From NCBI RefSeq assembly GCF_010993705.1, contig NZ_WOFO01000001.1, positions 62,001-126,000 on the forward strand: DNA of 64,000 nt. The letters are read 5' to 3'. Shown in pieces: positions 63,371 to 64,000 of this stretch; the first letter of the stretch is position 1, and each line of letters starts with the position of its first letter. The notes beneath the pieces are model-generated. The model saw only the letters and a program-made list of their open reading frames with translations. It was not told where the DNA came from and ran no database searches. Made by a program: the position numbers and the translations under genes. The DNA is from Cyclobacterium sp. SYSU L10401. Its GTDB lineage: Bacteria > Bacteroidota > Bacteroidia > Cytophagales > Cyclobacteriaceae.

Positions 63371-64000
63371 ATGAAAAAATACACGCAAATAAAAACATTT
63401 TGTTTGGGCACTTTGCTGGCCTTCACGGCTTGCGATGAAGAGTTTCTGAACAAAACCGACCCAACCGTATTGGTAGCCGAGAATTTCTACCAAACCGAGA
63501 CTCAGGTTATTCAGGCAGTAAATGGGGTATACGGACAATTACGTCCATTGCACTTAAACCAGTGGCAATACACAGAATTTATTTCCGACAATACCACCCT
63601 GCATTTTAATCCCGGGAACAGAGGTTCCGGACCCTCGCTGGAAGCCCTGGAATTTTGGCAATACAATCCCGCTACTCCTAACATTACCAACCTGTATAAC
63701 AGTACCTATGGGATCCTGGTAAATGTAAATACCACGCTTCAAAAACTTCCGGAGTCTAATGCAGGCGATGCCATCAAAAGCCGTTCGGAAGGAGAATTGA
63801 AATTTATACGTGCATATCTATATTTCCATCTGGTACAACATTTTGGAGATGTGATTGTCATCACCGAACCGGTGAGTTCGCCAGCGGAAGCCTTCGAATA
63901 CCAGAGACAACCGGTAGAAACGGTTTACCAGCAGGTTTTTTCCGATTTGAATGCTGCTGTAAATGCACTGCCCGCAAGCTATGATGGGGATAATATAGGC
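63371..64000 (+). CDS. RagB/SusD family nutrient-binding lipoprotein (3' end outside window)
   Basis: The first 210 codons of a SusD-like protein, cut by the window end. Lipobox FTAC (Cys21) is followed by DEEFLNKTDPT, the usual SusD start. SEGELKFIRAYLYFHLVQHFGDV is the conserved TPR-like helix motif of the family. It binds the nutrient at the surface and closes the SusC barrel upstream. Partner of the preceding gene; same operon. Confidence 0.94.
   Translation, partial: MKKYTQIKTFCLGTLLAFTACDEEFLNKTDPTVLVAENFYQTETQVIQAVNGVYGQLRPLHLNQWQYTEFISDNTTLHFNPGNRGSGPSLEALEFWQYNPATPNITNLYNSTYGILVNVNTTLQKLPESNAGDAIKSRSEGELKFIRAYLYFHLVQHFGDVIVITEPVSSPAEAFEYQRQPVETVYQQVFSDLNAAVNALPASYDGDNIG

Overview
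The window is ordinary chromosome from a Bacteroidota bacterium, most likely order Cytophagales and close to Cyclobacteriaceae (inference from gene content, not from a search). The signs are a SusC/SusD pair, several TonB-type and beta-barrel outer-membrane proteins, lipoproteins with Bacteroidota-type lipoboxes, start sites without Shine-Dalgarno sequences, and repeated matches to the Bacteroidota promoter element TAnnTTTG. There are no rRNA genes, no CRISPR array, no prophage and no intact transposase. One tRNA-Arg and one strange tRNA-like RNA gene are present.

Layout. 1-6 kb: the 3' part of a TonB-dependent receptor, a lone FAD-dependent oxidoreductase of the type found beside type III polyketide synthases, and a large secreted zinc metalloprotease. 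6-19 kb: small stress, envelope and regulatory genes (hydrolase-OsmC fusion, AhpD-like protein, DinB-like proteins, rhodanese, DUF547 lipoprotein, AraC regulator). This stretch also holds a seven-member minus-strand run from a flavodoxin-like protein through a 53-residue membrane protein, a beta-barrel, YceI, a type III polyketide synthase remnant and a BamA-like barrel to an ATP-grasp enzyme. An ECF sigma factor and its probable anti-sigma partner lie upstream of that run. 20-23 kb: an SDR enzyme, a hydrolase and a Tat-exported GH5 enzyme. 22.7-27.1 kb: a repeat-rich accessory pocket bounded by inverted copies of one element. It contains two paralogous barrel proteins, a broken toxin-antitoxin pair, a lipoprotein remnant and a Uma2-type nuclease.

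27-48 kb is mostly housekeeping: dxs, scpA with a flippase-like membrane protein, a GH140-like glycosidase, ndk, nrnA with three tandem FKBP lipoproteins, guaB, an SGNH lipoprotein, an RsmB-like rRNA methyltransferase, prmC, three enzymes of the kynurenine route to quinolinate (nbaC, kynU, kmo), a PLP deaminase and an RluD-like pseudouridine synthase. 48-56 kb: the tRNA-like RNA, a 1447-residue AsmA-like protein, pheS, an FkbM methyltransferase with a glycosyltransferase, and a collagen-like lipoprotein. 57-64 kb: tRNA-Arg with a duplicated 5' half and a GIY-YIG nuclease remnant, the rpsP-rimM-trmD-rplS operon, and a SusC/SusD pair cut by the window end.

The recurring oddity is decay and small repeats. 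At least eight gene fragments sit in otherwise tidy intergenic spaces, and three families of short dispersed repeats occur, one of which forms the start codon of one gene and the stop codon of its neighbour. The best candidates for something undescribed are the 142-nt tRNA-like gene with a 73-nt variable region and its own terminator, and the palindrome-carrying repeat elements at 22.8-27.1 kb.
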